Shown here piece after piece: positions 26,133 to 34,985 of a DNA stretch of 64,000 nucleotides. The stretch is from Paracoccus luteus (GTDB lineage Bacteria; Pseudomonadota; Alphaproteobacteria; Rhodobacterales; Rhodobacteraceae). Location of the stretch: contig NZ_SDEA01000002.1 of the NCBI RefSeq assembly GCF_004522155.1, positions 186,001-250,000 on the forward strand, read 5' to 3'. The number at the start of each line of letters is the position of its first letter. The stretch's first letter is position 1. The translations under genes were made by a program, and so were the position numbers. The notes under the pieces were generated by a model. That model made no database searches and was not told the DNA's origin. It saw only the letters and a list, made by a program, of their open reading frames with translations.

Positions 26133-27320
26133 ATGCAGCCCTTATCCCATGACAATGCCGACGATCTTGCCGCCGATTGGCGGGCGGGCGGGTTCGGCCT
26201 TTACGTCCACTGGCCGTTCTGCGCGTCCAAGTGCCCCTATTGCGATTTCAACAGCCATGTGTCGGCAACGGTCGATCAGTCGCGATGGCTGAACGCCTAT
26301 CGCACCGAGATCCGCCGCTTGGGCGAGCAGACGCCGGGGCGGGTGTTGGGGTCGATCTTTTTCGGCGGCGGCACCCCGTCGCTGATGGACCCGGCTGTCG
26401 TCGCGGGCATCATCGATGCCGCGCGAGCCGCCTGGGGGTTTGCCAACGACATCGAGATCACCCTGGAGGCAAATCCCGGCAGCGTCGAGCGGGGCCGCTT
26501 TGCCGGTTATTCCGACGCCGGGGTAAACCGGCTGTCGATGGGGGTGCAGGCGCTGAACGACGCGGATTTGCGCCGGCTGGGACGGCTGCATTCGGTGGCC
26601 GAGGCGCGGGCGGCCTTCGACGTTGCGCGGGGCGTGTTCAGGCGGGTCAGCTTTGACCTGATCTATGCGCGGCAGGATCAATCGCGCGACGCGTGGGCAG
26701 CCGAATTGCGCGAGGCGCTGGCGATGGCGGTGGATCATCTGTCCCTGTATCAGCTGACGGTCGAGCCGGGCACGGCCTTTGGCGCGCGCGCCGCTGCCGG
26801 GGGCTTGCGGGGGTTGCCCGATGACGAGGTGGCGGCCGACATGTATCTGGAAACGCAGGATATATGCGCGGCGGCGGGGATGCCGGCCTATGAGGTGTCG
26901 AACCATGCCGCCGCCGGTGCGGAAAGCCGGCACAACCTGGTCTATTGGCGGCAGGGCGACTGGGCGGCGGTCGGGCCCGGGGCACACGGGCGTCTGACAC
27001 TGCAGGGGCAAAGATGGGCGACCGAGGCGCCCCGTCCGCCCGGTGCATGGCTTTCGGCGGTCGAGACTGCGGGTTCGGGCGAGATGCCCCGCGTGCTGCT
27101 GCCGGCGGACGAGCAGGCGACGGAATATCTGCTGATGGCCATGCGGCTGGCCGAAGGCGCGGACATGGCGCGGTTTCAGCGGCTGGCGGGGCGGCCCCTG
27201 TCGGCCGAGGCCGTGGCGCGCATGGCCGACATGGGGATGGTCGAGGTCAGCGACGGCCGGCTGCGGGCGACGGCGCAGGGCCGTCCGATCCTGAACGCCA
27301 TCCTGCGCGAACTGGCTTGA
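26133..27320 (+). CDS. hemW: HemW, heme chaperone (radical SAM, coproporphyrinogen oxidase-like)
   Basis: Radical SAM protein of 395 residues related to HemN; HemW binds and transfers heme. The cluster motif is FCASKCPYCDFNSH (Cys-x3-Cys-x2-Cys). Downstream: FFGGGTPSLMDP, EANPGSVERGRFAGYSDAGVNRLSMGVQALND and SLYQLTVEPGTAF. The extra N-terminal Cys of true HemN is not seen, so HemW is preferred. Located after rph-rdgB as in many alphaproteobacteria. Converges with parB (20 bp between). Confidence 0.93.
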   Translation: MQPLSHDNADDLAADWRAGGFGLYVHWPFCASKCPYCDFNSHVSATVDQSRWLNAYRTEIRRLGEQTPGRVLGSIFFGGGTPSLMDPAVVAGIIDAARAAWGFANDIEITLEANPGSVERGRFAGYSDAGVNRLSMGVQALNDADLRRLGRLHSVAEARAAFDVARGVFRRVSFDLIYARQDQSRDAWAAELREALAMAVDHLSLYQLTVEPGTAFGARAAAGGLRGLPDDEVAADMYLETQDICAAAGMPAYEVSNHAAAGAESRHNLVYWRQGDWAAVGPGAHGRLTLQGQRWATEAPRPPGAWLSAVETAGSGEMPRVLLPADEQATEYLLMAMRLAEGADMARFQRLAGRPLSAEAVARMADMGMVEVSDGRLRATAQGRPILNAILRELA

Positions 27321-27340
27321 TCAGCGACCTTTGTTGACGG

Positions 27341-28219
27341 TTACGCCGAGCCGCCGAGCATCTGGCACAGCCGGTCCAGCTGGTCGAGATCGCGATAGGT
27401 GATGGTCAGCCGCCCGCCGTCGTGTCCGACGTGGTCGATCTGCACCCGCATCCTGAGATGCGCTGACAGGTCGGTTTCCAGCGCCCGCGTGTCCGCGTCC
27501 TTTTCCGAGCGCACCCGCCGCTTGGCCTCGGCTGCAGGCCCTTCGGTCGCGCGGCGGGCCAGTTCCTCGGCGTCCCGGACGGACAGGCTGCGGTCGATGA
27601 CGCGGCGCGCCAGCGCGACCGGGTCCGGGGTGGTGATGAGGGCGCGCGCATGGCCCGCGGTCAGTTTGCCTTCCCGCACCCAGGACTGAACCTGATCGGG
27701 CAGGTTCAGCAGGCGCAGGAGGTTCGAGATATGGCTGCGGCTTTTGTCCATCGCCTCGGCCAGCTTTTCCTGCGTGTGGCCGAAACGGTCCATCAGCTGG
27801 CGAAAGGACGCGGCCTCTTCGATCGGGTTCAGGTTGGCGCGCTGGATGTTCTCGATCAGGGCGACTTCCAGCACCTCGGTATCGTCGAGGTCGCGGATGA
27901 GGACCGGCACCTCGTGCAGTTGCGCGATCTGGGCCGCGCGCCAGCGCCGTTCGCCTGCGACGATCTGGTAAAGGCCGCCTTCGGCAGGATGCGGTCGCAC
28001 GATCAGCGGCTGCAGGACGCCGCGCGACCTGAGCGATGAGGCGAGTTCGTCGAGCAGCTGCGGATCGAAGCTGCGCCGTGGCTGGTCGGGGTTCGGCGTC
28101 AGCTGTTCCACCGGGACGGTGGTCGTCGTCTCGGACGGCGGGCCGGTCAGATCGACCTCGGCCATCAGGGCGGACAGACCGCGCCCCAGCCCACCCTTGC
28201 GCAACCTGTGATCAGCCAC
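27341..28219 (-). CDS. parB: Chromosome partitioning protein ParB
   Basis: 292-residue ParB/Spo0J CTPase-clamp that loads at parS and organises the origin region. N-terminal ParA-stimulating stretch KGGLGRGLSALM, then QLTPNPDQPRRSFDPQLLDELASSL, the GERRWRAA box, ENIQRANLNPIEEA, and the helix-turn-helix (TQEKLAEAMDKSRSHISNLLRLL). The start is GTG 28219 with AAGGAAAAC upstream, overlapping parA by 8 bp. Two parS-like sites lie 1.3 and 3.2 kb upstream. Confidence 0.96.
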   Translation of the reverse strand: MADHRLRKGGLGRGLSALMAEVDLTGPPSETTTTVPVEQLTPNPDQPRRSFDPQLLDELASSLRSRGVLQPLIVRPHPAEGGLYQIVAGERRWRAAQIAQLHEVPVLIRDLDDTEVLEVALIENIQRANLNPIEEAASFRQLMDRFGHTQEKLAEAMDKSRSHISNLLRLLNLPDQVQSWVREGKLTAGHARALITTPDPVALARRVIDRSLSVRDAEELARRATEGPAAEAKRRVRSEKDADTRALETDLSAHLRMRVQIDHVGHDGGRLTITYRDLDQLDRLCQMLGGSA

Positions 28220-28991
28220 GGGCGTTTTCCTTTTTTCGGCGGGCCAGCAACTCGACCGCCAGCGCGCGATAGGCGGCGCTGCCCTTGGATGCCGGATCGT
28301 AGTGGATGACGGGCATCGCGTGCGAAGGCGATTCCGACACGCGGACGTTGCGGGGGATGACCGTATCGAACACGACGGCGCCAAGGGTGTTGCGGGCGTC
28401 CGCCTCGACCTGTTGCGACAGGTTGTTGCGGCTGTCGGACATGGTGAGGAGCACGCCCTCGATCCGCAGCGCCGGATTGGCGGATTGACGGACCTGGCGG
28501 ATGGTCAGCATCAGCTGGGACAGCCCTTCCAGTGCATAGAATTCGGCCTGCAGAGGGACGATCACGGCCTCGGCAGCCACCATCGCATTGATCGTCAGCA
28601 GACCCAGTGCCGGGGGACAGTCGATCAGAACGATCCCGCTGGCATCCTTGAGGCTGTCGGCGAGCAGGTGAGTCCGCCGCGCGCGCCCCGCAATGTCGAG
28701 TTCGGCCGAGGAGAGATCGGCGGTCGCGGGCACGATCGACAGATTGGCGAGCGCAGTCGGCCGTGTCGCCGCCGCGATCGTGGTGTCGCCGGCAAGCAGA
28801 TCATAGCTGCTGGGGCTTCGGTCACCACCGCCGATGCCCAGCCCGGTCGAGGCGTTGCCTTGAGGGTCGAGGTCGATGACGGTGACCGCCTGCCCGCGTT
28901 CGGCCAAGGCAGCGCCCAGGTTGATGGCGGTGGTGGTTTTTCCCACCCCGCCTTTCTGGTTCGCCACGGCGACGATGATGGCGTCACCCAT
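28212..28991 (-). CDS. parA: Chromosome partitioning ATPase ParA
   Basis: Walker-type ATPase moving ParB-parS complexes; 259 residues. Deviant Walker A KGGVGKTT at the N-terminus (ANQKGGVGKTTTAINLG), Walker A' VIDLDPQGNASTG, Walker B VLIDCPPALGLL, and the C-terminal HAMPVIHYDPASKGSAAY. The ATG at 28991 is taken as start. Overlaps rsmG upstream and parB downstream by 8 bp each; the whole parB-to-rsmG chain is translationally coupled. Confidence 0.96.
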   Translation of the reverse strand: MGDAIIVAVANQKGGVGKTTTAINLGAALAERGQAVTVIDLDPQGNASTGLGIGGGDRSPSSYDLLAGDTTIAAATRPTALANLSIVPATADLSSAELDIAGRARRTHLLADSLKDASGIVLIDCPPALGLLTINAMVAAEAVIVPLQAEFYALEGLSQLMLTIRQVRQSANPALRIEGVLLTMSDSRNNLSQQVEADARNTLGAVVFDTVIPRNVRVSESPSHAMPVIHYDPASKGSAAYRALAVELLARRKKENARG

Positions 28992-29568
28992 GACGCGCGA
29001 TCCGGGATATCTGCAGGATGGCCGCGCCAGGATCGGTCGTGCTGGGATGCGCAATCACGTCGAAACGCCAATGACGCCGGGCGACGTCGGTTTCCTGCTG
29101 CCAGTTGCGCCCCTTCATCAGCCAAGCCGTCCCGTCTTCCGCCAGATGCCGAACCAGATATGGCATGAGGCGGTCCAAAGGGGCAAGCGCGCGCGCGCTG
29201 ACGTTGGCGGCGTGGGCGGGCGCATGCTGTTCGATGCGGGCAGCGACAGCCCTGCAGTTCTCGAGTTGCAGCTGACGGATGACCGTCCGAAGAAACGCAA
29301 CCTTGCGGCTGTCGGCGTCGAGAAGGGTGACCGTCAGCGCGGGGTGGCAGATTGCGAGAACCATGCCGGGAAGGCCGCCGCCGCTGCCGAGGTCAAGCCA
29401 GGTGTCTGGAGTGTTCTGAACCATGCCCGCAAGTTGCCGGCTGTCGGCGATGTGGCGCGCCTCAAGATCGGCAAGGGTGGACGGCGAGACAAGATTGATG
29501 GCGGGATTCCACTTCCGCAGCAAGGCGGCGTAGGACGAAAGCCGCTCCGCTTCACGTGAAGCATTCAT
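28984..29568 (-). CDS. rsmG: 16S rRNA (guanine(527)-N7)-methyltransferase RsmG (GidB)
   Basis: SAM-dependent methyltransferase of 194 residues. Motif I is [17 protein letters not shown], with [17 protein letters not shown] and [26 protein letters not shown] after it. Its ATG at 29568 overlaps the mnmG stop by ATGA. Codons 2-7 (NASREA) coincide with a parS-like palindrome, which may restrict changes in the N-terminus. Confidence 0.95.
   Translation of the reverse strand: MNASREAERLSSYAALLRKWNPAINLVSPSTLADLEARHIADSRQLAGMVQNTPDTWLDLGSGGGLPGMVLAICHPALTVTLLDADSRKVAFLRTVIRQLQLENCRAVAARIEQHAPAHAANVSARALAPLDRLMPYLVRHLAEDGTAWLMKGRNWQQETDVARRHWRFDVIAHPSTTDPGAAILQISRIARHG
29548..29563. promoter_or_regulatory. 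parS-like site 1 (within rsmG 5' end)
   Basis: CGCTTCACGTGAAGCA at 29548-29563 contains the perfect palindrome GCTTCACGTGAAGC and matches the parS consensus TGTTTCACGTGAAACA at 13 of 16 positions, including the whole TTCACGTGAA core. Lies 1.3 kb upstream of parB. Confidence 0.75.
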
Positions 29569-31424
29569 GCCGCCGCCCTGCGCCCTGCCCGGATCGTTGC
29601 GATCAGCAACGTCAAGGCGGCCGGGGTCATGCCCTCGATCCGCGCGGCCGCCGCCAAGCTCGCGGGGCGGGTCTGTTCCAGCTTTCCGGCGAGCTCCTTG
29701 GACAACCCGGCAATCGCCGCAAAGGGCAGATCATGGGGAATGGTCATCGCCTCGTGGCGCCTGAGCTCGGCAGCGTCCTGGCTCTGCCGCTCGGTGAACT
29801 GCCCGTACATCGCCTCGGCCCGCAGCCCGTCGAGTGTCTGGTCGTCGATGCCCGTGAGTTCATCGGCAAGCGGCGAAAGATCCAGGTCGGCCTGGCCCAG
29901 CAAAGCAAATACGCTTCGGCGCTGACCATCCTGTCGGACAAGAATACCCTTGGCGGCCAGCTCGGCCGGAGTGAACGCCACTGCCTCGGCCCTGGCGCGA
30001 GCCGTGGTGAACCGGCGCTGTCGTTCGGTAAAATGCGCCGCGCGGCCTGGACCCACGCAGCCGAGTTGCATACCCGCCGGCGTCATGCGCCGGTCGGCGT
30101 TGTCGATGCGCAGCGACAGGCGGAATTCGGCGCGCGAGGTGAACATCCGATACGGCTCGGTCACGCCGCGGGTCACCAGGTCATCGATCATCACGCCGAT
30201 ATAGCTTTCCGTACGACTGAAGATCGCGGGCGGCGCGCCTGACACCTGCCGCGCCGCGTTGATGCCGGCGACAAGACCCTGCGCCGCCGCCTCCTCGTAT
30301 CCGGTCGTCCCGTTAACCTGACCGGCTAGATAGAGGCCCCGAACCTCGCGGGTTTCCAGCGTGGGATGCAGCGCGCGCGGATCGATATAGTCGTATTCCA
30401 CCGCATAGCCCGGCTGCGCGATCCGCGCGTCTTCCAGTCCGCGGATGCTGCGGACATAGGCCAGCTGCACGTCTTCCGGCAATGAGGTCGAGATCCCGTT
30501 CGGATAGACCAGGTCGCTGTCCAGACCCTCGGGTTCGAGGAAGATCTGGTGGGACGTCTTGTCGGTAAACCGGACGATCTTGTCCTCGATCGACGGGCAA
30601 TAGCGGGGTCCGGCGCCGGCGATGTGCCCACCATACATGGCGGACCGTGACAGGTTGCGGCGGATGATGTCGTGGGTGTCGGCGTTGGTGTGGGTGATCG
30701 CGCAGCTGACCTGCGGCACCGCGGGCCCATCCGACATCACCGACAACATCACGGGGTCGTCGTCACCCGGCTGCTGCGCCAACGCGTCCCAGTCGATGGT
30801 GCTGCGAATCAGCCGCGGCGGAGTGCCTGTCTTGAGACGGCCCATAGGCAAGCCAAGTCCCAGCAGCGCCGCAGCCAGTCCGCCGGATCGGTCCGCACCC
30901 CAGCGACCCGCGGGCCGCGCATTCTCGCCAATATGAATCTGTCCGTTAAGGAACGTGCCGGCGGTGATGATGACCACCGGCGCGCAAAGTTCCGGTCCTT
31001 GGCCCAGCGTCACGCCGCGCACGCTGCCGCCTTCTATCACCAGCTCGGAAGCCTCGCCAAGCACCAAGGTGATGCCGGTTGCAAGCGACAGTTCCCGCGC
31101 CGCTGCCGCACGGTACAAAGCACGATCTGCCTGTGCGCGCGGCCCCTGCACAGCCGGTCCCTTTCGGCGGTTCAGCAGGCGGAACTGTATGCCGGCGGCA
31201 TCGCCCAGCCGCCCCATGACCCCGTCCAGCGCGTCGATTTCGCGCACAAGATGGCCCTTGCCCAAACCGCCGATGGCGGGGTTGCAGGACATGGTGCCTG
31301 CGTCATCTGCCCTCAGCGTGACCAGCGCGACCGCCGCGCCCATCCGGGCGGCGGCCGACGCTGCCTCCAGGCCCGCGTGACCCGCACCGATAACGATGAC
31401 GTCGAACTGTTTCACGTGAAGCAC
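29565..31424 (-). CDS. mnmG: tRNA uridine 5-carboxymethylaminomethyl modification enzyme MnmG (GidA)
   Basis: FAD protein, 619 residues, partner of MnmE in wobble-uridine modification. N-terminal Rossmann motif [20 protein letters not shown], then [42 protein letters not shown] and [12 protein letters not shown], all diagnostic. The start is GTG 31424, immediately after the mnmE stop; codons 2-5 (LHVK) come from a parS site. The stop overlaps rsmG. Confidence 0.96.
   Translation of the reverse strand: MLHVKQFDVIVIGAGHAGLEAASAAARMGAAVALVTLRADDAGTMSCNPAIGGLGKGHLVREIDALDGVMGRLGDAAGIQFRLLNRRKGPAVQGPRAQADRALYRAAAARELSLATGITLVLGEASELVIEGGSVRGVTLGQGPELCAPVVIITAGTFLNGQIHIGENARPAGRWGADRSGGLAAALLGLGLPMGRLKTGTPPRLIRSTIDWDALAQQPGDDDPVMLSVMSDGPAVPQVSCAITHTNADTHDIIRRNLSRSAMYGGHIAGAGPRYCPSIEDKIVRFTDKTSHQIFLEPEGLDSDLVYPNGISTSLPEDVQLAYVRSIRGLEDARIAQPGYAVEYDYIDPRALHPTLETREVRGLYLAGQVNGTTGYEEAAAQGLVAGINAARQVSGAPPAIFSRTESYIGVMIDDLVTRGVTEPYRMFTSRAEFRLSLRIDNADRRMTPAGMQLGCVGPGRAAHFTERQRRFTTARARAEAVAFTPAELAAKGILVRQDGQRRSVFALLGQADLDLSPLADELTGIDDQTLDGLRAEAMYGQFTERQSQDAAELRRHEAMTIPHDLPFAAIAGLSKELAGKLEQTRPASLAAAARIEGMTPAALTLLIATIRAGRRAAA
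31408..31423. promoter_or_regulatory. parS site 2 (within mnmG 5' end)
   Basis: TGTTTCACGTGAAGCA at 31408-31423 matches the conserved bacterial parS consensus at 15 of 16 positions. It overlaps the first codons of mnmG and lies 3.1 kb from the candidate origin, the usual range for ParB loading sites. Confidence 0.88.
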
Positions 31425-32675
31425 CTATTTCCCGATGCAGAAGCTTGCGAACACATCGTCCAGATAATCATCTGGCGCGACTCGTCCAACCAGCTCCTCC
31501 AATCTTTGCGCGGCGGCACGGATCGCCTCGGCCAGTATCTCTGGCGGGGCGGACCGGGGCACATCCAGCGCCGCAGCAGCTGCGCCCAACGCCTCCGCCT
31601 GGCGGCGCCGGGCCACAAGCCCGGCACCCGCAACATGCGTCGCCAAGATGCCGCGCACCTTGTCCAACAACTCCACGACCCCCTCACCAGTCCACGCCGA
31701 CACGTCGCCGCCGCCCAGGTCGCTGTGCGACCGCACCACCATATCGCCGTCCTGCCACAAGGTAGCGTCACGGCCACCATCGCGCGACAGGTGAATCCGC
31801 AGATCAGCCGCCTGCGCACGACCACGGGCGCGCGCCACGCCCATCCGCTCGACCTGATCGCCCGTCTCGCGCAGCCCGGCCGTATCAAGGAACGTCACCG
31901 CCAGCCCGGCTAGATCGCCATGCCACTCCAGCACATCCCGGGTGGTGCCTGCCGTGTCGCTGACCAAGGCCATCTCGCGCCCGGCGATACGGTTCAGCAG
32001 CGACGATTTGCCCGCGTTCGGTGGGCCGATGATCGCAACCTCGAAACCTTCCCTCAGCCGCTCGGCCGCCGGATAGCCGCGCAGCATCGCCCCGATGTCG
32101 TCGCGCACGGACGCCAGCAGGTCGAACGCCTCGCCGGGGACCTCCTCGGGAACCTCCTCGTCGGCAAAGTCCAGCGTCACCTCGACCAGCGCACCCGCGC
32201 GCACAAGACGCGCCCTGACGGTCCCGGCCCACCGGTCCAACGCCCCGCCTGCGACCTGCATCGCCTGACGCCGCTGGCTCTCGGTTTCGGCCGCCAGCAG
32301 ATCCGCCAGCGCCTCGGCCGCGCTCAGCGTGATGCACCCGTTCAGAAATCCGCGCCGCGTGAACTCGCCCGCCTCGGCCAGCCGGGCGCCCCGCGTGCGC
32401 AGGGCGGACTGCAGCCTGCGCACAACCACCGGCGCACCGTGCAACTGGAACTCGACCACGTCCTCGCCGGTGAAACTTGCGCCGGCGTCGAACCGGATCA
32501 CCAGCGCCTGGTCGATCACCTCTCCATCGCGCAGGCTGCGCAACTCGGCGCGCCGCGCCACCGGCAAGGCACCGGCCACCGCCTCGCCAATGGCGCGGGC
32601 GTCCGGTCCGCTCAGGCGGACGACGGATACCCCGCCGCGCCCGGGCGGCGTCGCCTCGGCAAAGATGGTGTCCAT
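31425..32675 (-). CDS. mnmE: tRNA modification GTPase MnmE (TrmE)
   Basis: 416 residues (E. coli 454). The N-terminal tetrahydrofolate-binding domain starts MDTIFAEATPPGRGGVSVVRLSGP. The inserted G domain has GPPNAGKSSLLN (P-loop) and DTAGLRETGD (G3). The G4 NKxD is not clear in the shortened C-terminal part of the G domain, where the sequence runs RIHLSRDGGRDATLW, so this copy may be trimmed there. The end FASFCIGK keeps the essential Cys. ATG start 32675, 7 bp after rho. Confidence 0.93.
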   Translation of the reverse strand: MDTIFAEATPPGRGGVSVVRLSGPDARAIGEAVAGALPVARRAELRSLRDGEVIDQALVIRFDAGASFTGEDVVEFQLHGAPVVVRRLQSALRTRGARLAEAGEFTRRGFLNGCITLSAAEALADLLAAETESQRRQAMQVAGGALDRWAGTVRARLVRAGALVEVTLDFADEEVPEEVPGEAFDLLASVRDDIGAMLRGYPAAERLREGFEVAIIGPPNAGKSSLLNRIAGREMALVSDTAGTTRDVLEWHGDLAGLAVTFLDTAGLRETGDQVERMGVARARGRAQAADLRIHLSRDGGRDATLWQDGDMVVRSHSDLGGGDVSAWTGEGVVELLDKVRGILATHVAGAGLVARRRQAEALGAAAAALDVPRSAPPEILAEAIRAAAQRLEELVGRVAPDDYLDDVFASFCIGK

Positions 32676-32682
32676 GCCACCC

Positions 32683-33954
32683 TCAGGCGTTCATCGACTC
32701 GAAGAAATCGGCGTTCGTCTTGGTCTGTTTCAGCTTGGAAATCAGGAACTCGACCGCGTCCGTCGTGCCCATCGGGTTCAGGATGCGCCGCAGCAGATAG
32801 GTCTTCTGCAGATCCTTCTGATCCACCAGCAGTTCCTCTTTCCGCGTTCCGGACTTCAGGATGTCCATCGCCGGGAAGACGCGCTTGTCGGCGACCTTGC
32901 GGTCCAGCACGATCTCGCTGTTGCCGGTGCCCTTGAACTCCTCGAAGATCACCTCGTCCATCCGCGACCCGGTGTCGATCAGCGCCGTGGCGATGATCGT
33001 CAGCGACCCGCCCTCCTCGATGTTGCGGGCCGCGCCAAAGAACCGCTTGGGCCGCTGCAGCGCATTGGCATCGACACCGCCGGTCAGAACCTTGCCCGAC
33101 GACGGCACCACCGTGTTGAACGCCCGCCCCAGACGGGTGATCGAATCCAGCAGGATGACCACGTCGCGCTTGTGCTCGACCAGGCGCTTGGCCTTTTCGA
33201 TCACCATCTCGCTGACGGCCACGTGCCGCGTCGCGGGCTCGTCAAAGGTCGAGCTGATGACCTCGCCCTTGACCGACCGCTGCATGTCGGTGACTTCTTC
33301 CGGCCGCTCGTCGATCAGCAGCACGATCAGATAGCACTCCGGGTGGTTCTTCTCGATCGAATGGGCGATGTTCTGCAACAGCACCGTCTTGCCGGTGCGC
33401 GGCGGGGCCACGATCAGCGACCGCTGTCCCTTGCCGATCGGCGCCACCAGGTCGATGATCCGGGCCGAGCGGTCCTTGACCGTCGGATCGTCGATTTCCA
33501 TCCTGAACCGCTCGTCGGGATACAGCGGCGTCAAATTGTCAAAGGCGACCTTGTGCCGCGCCTTTTCGGGCGATTCAAAGTTGATCTTCTCGACCTTGGT
33601 CAAGGCGAAATAGCGCTCGGTCTCGCCCGGCGCGCGGATCACGCCCTCGACCGTGTCCCCGGTGCGCAGCGAATGCTGGCGGATCATGTCGGGGCTGACA
33701 TAGATGTCGTCGGGGCCGGGCAGATAGTTCGCCTCGGGCGACCGCAGAAAGCCAAAGCCGTCCTGCACGACCTCCAGCACGCCGTCGCCGCCGATGTCGA
33801 ACCCGTCTTCGGCATGTTCCTTCAGCAGCGAGAACATCATCTCGCCCTTGCGCATCGTCGAGGCGTTCTCGACCTCCCACTCTTCGGCCATCGCCAGCAG
33901 GTCCGCGGGGCTCTTGGCTTTCAGATCGGCCAGGTTGAGGCGTTCGTCGCTCAT
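32683..33954 (-). CDS. rho: Transcription termination factor Rho
   Basis: Hexameric RNA helicase ending transcription; 423 residues. RNA-binding domain with [24 protein letters not shown]-loop [29 protein letters not shown] (Walker B), Q-loop [11 protein letters not shown] and the R-loop near [25 protein letters not shown] 33954 ([12 protein letters not shown]) is the family-typical start; the frame upstream is noncoding. Confidence 0.97.
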   Translation of the reverse strand: MSDERLNLADLKAKSPADLLAMAEEWEVENASTMRKGEMMFSLLKEHAEDGFDIGGDGVLEVVQDGFGFLRSPEANYLPGPDDIYVSPDMIRQHSLRTGDTVEGVIRAPGETERYFALTKVEKINFESPEKARHKVAFDNLTPLYPDERFRMEIDDPTVKDRSARIIDLVAPIGKGQRSLIVAPPRTGKTVLLQNIAHSIEKNHPECYLIVLLIDERPEEVTDMQRSVKGEVISSTFDEPATRHVAVSEMVIEKAKRLVEHKRDVVILLDSITRLGRAFNTVVPSSGKVLTGGVDANALQRPKRFFGAARNIEEGGSLTIIATALIDTGSRMDEVIFEEFKGTGNSEIVLDRKVADKRVFPAMDILKSGTRKEELLVDQKDLQKTYLLRRILNPMGTTDAVEFLISKLKQTKTNADFFESMNA

Positions 33955-34085
33955 CGGGTCACCATGCGCCTTATCCGCGCCGGAACGGCGCCGTGGCGGA
34001 ATCAGGGGTCGGAAGGAATCGCGCCGGACGGCACGCGACAGACCCAATAGCGACCTTGACGCTGCCGGTCAATGATGGCGCTGCC

Positions 34086-34532
34086 TCAGAACTTGACGAT
34101 CACCGACGCGACGATGACGACCATCAGCAGCGTCGGCACCTCGTTCATCAGCCGATAGCTGCGTCCCGTGCCCCCCTCGCCCCGCGCCAGGCGCTTGCGC
34201 TCGATCATCAGCCAGTGGTGAAACAGCGTCATCCCGATCACGGCCGCGGCCTTGGTCCAGGGCCAGATCATCGACCAGTCGACGATCCCGGGCGTGAACA
34301 CCAGCGCCAGTCCTGCGATCCATGTGGCGATCGACGCCGGACCCATGATGACGCGCAGCAGCTTCAACTCCATGATCCGAAAGCTCTCGACCGGTTCCGC
34401 CCCGGTTCCGCCGCGTTCGGCGTGATAGACGAACAGCCGGGGCAGATAGAACAGCCCCGCCATCCACGAGATCACGGCCATGACGTGGAACGCCTTGGTC
34501 CAGGGATACCATGCCGCCAGCAGATCAGTCAT
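34086..34532 (-). CDS. hemJ: HemJ, protoporphyrinogen IX oxidase
   Basis: Membrane protein of 148 residues with four hydrophobic segments; HemJ oxidises protoporphyrinogen IX in most alphaproteobacteria. The motifs KAFHVMAVISWMAGLFYLPRLFVYHAE and LKLLRVIMGPASIATWIAGLAL keep the heme-ligand His. GGAGG lies 7 bp before the ATG. Flanks the candidate origin, where other alphaproteobacteria often have hemE. Confidence 0.93.
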   Translation of the reverse strand: MTDLLAAWYPWTKAFHVMAVISWMAGLFYLPRLFVYHAERGGTGAEPVESFRIMELKLLRVIMGPASIATWIAGLALVFTPGIVDWSMIWPWTKAAAVIGMTLFHHWLMIERKRLARGEGGTGRSYRLMNEVPTLLMVVIVASVIVKF

Positions 34533-34710
34533 CGCGCCACCTCCTGCTTCTCTTTCTTAGATAAGGTAAAGAAAGGGAAGATGATGATGTTGGCCCTGTT
34601 GATGCGTGAATCCCGCGACCCGTCGCACGCTTGTCCACAACGATCCGGCCTGTGGACAAATCCGGGAAATTTTGAGAAGGCAATCCGTGAAGATGTTGAA
34701 CGGAAAAGAA

Positions 34711-34726
34711 TTAACCGTTCATTAAC
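34711..34726 (+). promoter_or_regulatory. CtrA-type binding motif in oriC
   Basis: TTAA at 34711-34714, seven bases, TTAA at 34722-34725, then C: a full match to TTAA-N7-TTAAC, the CtrA consensus. It lies 4 bp from the perfect DnaA box, the same closeness of CtrA and DnaA sites known for the Caulobacter origin. Binding by CtrA is inferred. Confidence 0.65.
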
Positions 34727-34729
34727 CAA

Positions 34730-34738
34730 TGTGGATAA
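34730..34738 (-). promoter_or_regulatory. Perfect DnaA box
   Basis: TGTGGATAA on the plus strand is TTATCCACA on the minus strand, the strongest DnaA-binding 9-mer. It is the best of at least five DnaA-box-like sites in the hemJ-aroE gap. Confidence 0.85.
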
Positions 34739-34985
34739 CCGGCATGTTCCCCGGCCGGTGGATAGTTTCCGACCTGCTTGTCCTGTTGTGGAAGGAATCC
34801 GGGCGTTCCTGATTTGATCTCACGGGTTTTCCCCATCACCGCGATCCTGCCCGGCCAGCGCCCGTTCTTCCCCCCGACGATCCCCTGCCGCCCCGGCGAT
34901 CTGTCCACAGCCCTGTCCCCACCCAGGCCACTTTCCCCTGCGAGCGGCGCGGGCTAACCTTGCGCCGATCACCCCGGACCCCGCC

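Larger units (their letters stand above)
34533..34985. other. Candidate chromosomal replication origin (oriC)
   Basis: 453 bp without a gene between divergent hemJ and aroE, in the ori-proximal gene order of alphaproteobacteria. DnaA boxes: a perfect one at 34730-34738; TTGTCCACA at 34631-34639 and, inverted, at 34651-34659; weaker ones at 34757-34765 and 34901-34909. A CtrA-type motif lies at 34711-34725. The tract 34661-34740 is clearly more AT-rich than the rest and could be the unwinding element. An inverted repeat CTTTCTT/AAGAAAG is at 34552-34575. All genes from hemJ to parB run away from it on one side, and all genes from aroE to chrA run away on the other. Confidence 0.82.

Noticed and set aside
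26133..27320. HemN coproporphyrinogen III dehydrogenase
   Set aside because: Length 395 and absence of the HemN N-terminal trip-wire and extra Cys point to HemW.
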